Of a stretch of DNA of 7,496 nt, positions 6,048 to 7,496 are shown in pieces. The translations under genes were made by a program, and so were the position numbers. The notes beneath the pieces were generated by a model that ran no database searches, was not told where the DNA came from, and saw nothing but the letters and a program-made list of their open reading frames with translations. Positions within the stretch are counted from its first letter, which is position 1; the number at the start of each line of letters is the position of its first letter. The stretch covers positions 1 through 7,496 of the forward strand of contig CALCHY010000086.1 of the NCBI GenBank assembly GCA_937907415.1. Reading direction: 5' to 3'. Source of the DNA: an uncultured Trueperaceae bacterium. Lineage in GTDB: Bacteria > Deinococcota > Deinococci > Deinococcales > Trueperaceae.

Positions 6048-6085
6048 CGGCTCGAACCCGACGGGGTTCGAGCCGATTTTGTTTT
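6048..6085 (+). terminator. Strong intrinsic terminator of the peptide ORF
   Basis: CGGCTCGAACCC (6048-6059) pairs perfectly with GGGTTCGAGCCG (6064-6075) over a 4-nt loop, followed by ATTTTGTTTT. It is the best rho-independent terminator in the window and shows that a plus-strand transcript is meant to end here. No other plus-strand gene lies nearby, so the 33-residue ORF is the natural content of that transcript. Confidence 0.92.
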
Positions 6086-6425
6086 GGGCCGTTATGCTTA
6101 GGTCCCCCTCGGGTAATCACGGCGAAGTGTGACTATGATTCGGCCTCTTGAGCAATAGTACGAAGGCCAAACACGCTCGCTTTTGATGGCGGCCTCTTGA
6201 CTCTTGAATACCGGAACTGACCTGAACCTGACGGACTCGAGTTCCGCGCTGTAACTCCTAATGGTATCTCTAATCGTGAAGGCCGGCCTTACAAAGTAGG
6301 TGAAATAGGTCCACACTTCTATCCGGATGCGGGCGATTCATCCCTTCTAGGCGGCGACAGATCCCGAATGAGAATGAAGTTGGAGGCAGCCTGCTGGTTG
6401 CCCCCATCTCGAATGTCACGGAGCG
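6086..6425. other. Largely empty intergenic stretch
   Basis: No supported gene. It contains an 11-bp direct repeat CGGCCTCTTGA at 6141-6151 and 6190-6200, and a 12-bp perfect palindrome AAGGCCGGCCTT at 6279-6290. A minus-strand 72-codon frame (GTG at 6316 to 6098) crosses it but has no convincing ribosome-binding site or domain. Confidence 0.5.
6382..6405 (-). terminator. Weak candidate terminator of the LuxR-type regulator
   Basis: On the minus strand GGGGGCA can pair with TGCCTCC (7 bp including one G-U) over a 10-nt loop, beginning 21 nt after the stop of the LuxR-type gene. It is followed by AACTTCATTCTCATT, only moderately T-rich. Confidence 0.3.
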
Positions 6426-6971
6426 CTAAAACTGGTCGGGATGATGTCTTACTAGCGCAGCAATGTATTGGGTTCGGGAGTCTAGCCCGAGTTTGCTGAG
6501 TATGTTGGAAATGTGGGCGTTTATTGTCTTCTGGGAGATTCGCAGCGTCTCGGCGCTCGAGGGAGTATCGAGTCCCTGAAGTATCAGTCGCGTAACTCGT
6601 AACTCCATGTAAGTAAGTCCAGATCTCCATTGATAAGTTTTGAGTGACGAAGCGGCAGCGTATATTCCAGCTATCAATGCACGTAAGTCGTTCGGCCCGA
6701 CTACACCGCTCACGTGGAAACTTGCCATAAGGTCCATATATGCAGAGTGCGTGCCTTGCGTAACGACAAGGGTTCTGGCTCGATCCTGGCTGTTCATTTC
6801 GGTCAACTTCCCAATGGCCCAGGTCATCGGAAAATCTAGCAGGAGATGGGCAGTATTTGGGTTGGTCATTGTAGAGGTCTCCGCCTCAATGTGATCCAAG
6901 GCGTGCTGCACCAGCTTGTGGTACGACTCATCGGCGGCGATTATGTTTACGAATGGTATCCGGCGCTTCAT
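6426..6971 (-). CDS. LuxR-family DNA-binding regulator with degenerate receiver-like domain
   Basis: A 181-residue cytosolic regulator. The C-terminus (about 119-175) is a clear LuxR/FixJ helix-turn-helix: LTYMELRVTRLILQGL, then SQKTINAHISNILSKLGL and DSRTQ, with Glu123 and the KTINAHISNIL recognition helix conserved. The N-terminus follows a receiver outline: FVNIIAADES as first strand and acidic site, LLLDFPM with Asp46 as a possible phospho-acceptor, TLVVTQ with Thr71, and SGVVGPNDLRALIAGI, where the usual Lys is Gly (about residue 92). The first acidic site is weakened too, and the spacing to Asp46 is about 12 residues shorter than usual, so it may not work by phosphorylation. The ATG at 6971 is chosen because GGAGG lies 6 nt upstream; the frame reaches a TTG at 7001 without an SD. 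Codon and base use is less GC-rich than rpsA. No sensor kinase is adjacent, so partner and targets are unknown. Confidence 0.88.
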   Translation of the reverse strand: MKRRIPFVNIIAADESYHKLVQHALDHIEAETSTMTNPNTAHLLLDFPMTWAIGKLTEMNSQDRARTLVVTQGTHSAYMDLMASFHVSGVVGPNDLRALIAGIYAAASSLKTYQWRSGLTYMELRVTRLILQGLDTPSSAETLRISQKTINAHISNILSKLGLDSRTQYIAALVRHHPDQF

Positions 6972-6977
6972 GACTTG

Positions 6978-6982
6978 CCTCC
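6978..6982 (-). promoter_or_regulatory. Shine-Dalgarno of the LuxR-type regulator
   Basis: GGAGG on the minus strand, 6 nt from the ATG at 6971. It decides this start over the upstream in-frame TTG at 7001. Confidence 0.8.
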
Positions 6983-7025
6983 GCGAAATGTTTTCCCTCA
7001 AGGGGCCTTCATCGTGCCGGATGGA

Positions 7026-7045
7026 GGGTTACATTTGGGTTACAT
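7026..7045. promoter_or_regulatory. Tandem GGGTTACAT direct repeat, candidate regulator site
   Basis: GGGTTACAT occurs at 7026-7034 and again at 7037-7045, an exact 9-bp direct repeat with an 11-bp period. SARP and OmpR-type winged helices bind direct repeats on one helix face, typically with 10-11 bp periodicity. The repeat lies 54 bp upstream of the LuxR-type start, where an activator site would sit. The nearby TPR protein has a SARP-type winged helix, so it is the obvious candidate binder, but this is inference. Confidence 0.45.
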
Positions 7046-7496
7046 CCTTGGAAAGCATCTGGAAGGCGTACACCTTGATTGCAGATGACTTCAATGCCGG
7101 GCTACCCGTGTTTTGCCAGCACTTGACTGGCATCAGAGGACTGGACCAATAAGTCTAGGCATTCGCCGATTGACTTGGCCATCCCCTGGTCAAGCGCTAT
7201 CGGAAGCCATTTCTACTTGAGCCAAACACAAACCTTTGAGATTGAGTCCGGCTCCCGCGCTTCGGCGGGACCTAATCTGGGTAAGTGTCTAGAGAACGAA
7301 CGGAAGGTGACCGGACGAGCCGACTATTGGCGATTGCTCCGTCAGCAACGTGCAGAAACATCCTCCAAGGAACACGGCCTCTCATCCCGCCAGTCGCCAG
7401 ATGCCCAAACACCCGACTCTCACACCAATCACCGCAGCTAAGCGCAGACCAAGCCTAGGAAACCTAGCCGAGCCCATCGTGGGCCAACGACTCTAG
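7046..7496. other. Right-end stretch with no recognised gene
   Basis: I see no supported coding region. A plus-strand 88-codon frame from a TTG at 7175 and a minus-strand 26-codon frame at 7102-7182 both lack domains and usable ribosome-binding sites. One short hairpin is present, TCCCGC (7253-7258) with GCGGGA (7265-7270), without a T-run on either side. Base composition is near 50% GC, like the rest of the right half. Confidence 0.45.

Noticed and set aside
6141..6200. 11-bp direct repeat CGGCCTCTTGA and nearby palindrome at 6279-6290
   Set aside because: Short, isolated and without an associated promoter or gene; listed only as part of the intergenic description.
6098..6316. 72-codon minus-strand frame after the LuxR-type gene
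   Set aside because: GTG start without a convincing SD, no domain, mixed composition, and the sequence reads as random.
6972..7001. Upstream extension of the LuxR-type gene to the TTG at 7001
   Set aside because: No SD precedes the TTG, while GGAGG sits 6 nt before the ATG at 6971.
7102..7182. 26-codon minus-strand frame starting MAKSIGECLDLL upstream of the LuxR-type gene
   Set aside because: It reads as amphipathic and protein-like, but the only SD-like AGGGG touches the ATG, a stop lies just upstream in frame, and no hydrophobic export signal is present.
7175..7441. 88-codon plus-strand frame near the right end
   Set aside because: TTG start, no SD, polar low-complexity product and no neighbouring gene on that strand.

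Overview
The window is GC-rich (about 60-65% in hand-counted lines of its left half) and carries the gene for ribosomal protein S1 in a five-S1-domain form. A large TPR regulator with a C-terminal winged helix lies beside it. Together these suggest a Deinococcota-like bacterium, possibly near Truepera. That placement is an impression from protein style, not a database result. From about position 4,620 rightward the composition falls to roughly 50-53% GC and the content becomes accessory: regulators, a small peptide gene and long non-coding stretches.

Layout. (1) 24-1022, minus: a luciferase-like flavin-dependent oxidoreductase. (2) 1081-1113: a 13-bp GC hairpin that ends the S1 transcript. 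(3) 1151-3265, minus: rpsA, a single-gene unit with its own extended -10 promoter and a good Shine-Dalgarno (SD) site. (4) 3266-3799: non-coding, with two nearly identical 79-bp double-hairpin repeats. (5) 3800-5623, minus: a TPR regulator with a SARP-type winged helix at its C-terminus. (6) 5624-5913: non-coding, with a diverged third copy of the repeat and several inverted repeats. (7) 5914-6015, plus: a 33-residue signal-peptide-like ORF followed by a textbook intrinsic terminator. (8) 6086-6425: mostly empty. (9) 6426-6971, minus: an atypical LuxR-type response regulator, with an 11-bp-period direct repeat upstream at 7026-7045. (10) 7046-7496: no gene recognised.

Two things deserve attention. 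First, the TPR regulator, the divergent secreted-looking micro-peptide (predicted mature tail GVLFSQR) and the LuxR-type regulator with a SARP-spaced direct repeat could form a peptide-signalling module. It would resemble the RRNPP TPR/Phr logic of Firmicutes but use a SARP-type DNA-binding domain. This is inference. Second, a repeat element occurs three times (3409-3487, 3598-3676, 5704-5764). Each copy has two hairpins with a purine-rich linker between them, and the same GGGAG/CTCCC motif sits in both loops and in the linker. It may encode small RNAs with exposed anti-SD tracts, or it may be a protein-binding or mobile repeat. I do not recognise it as a known RNA family.
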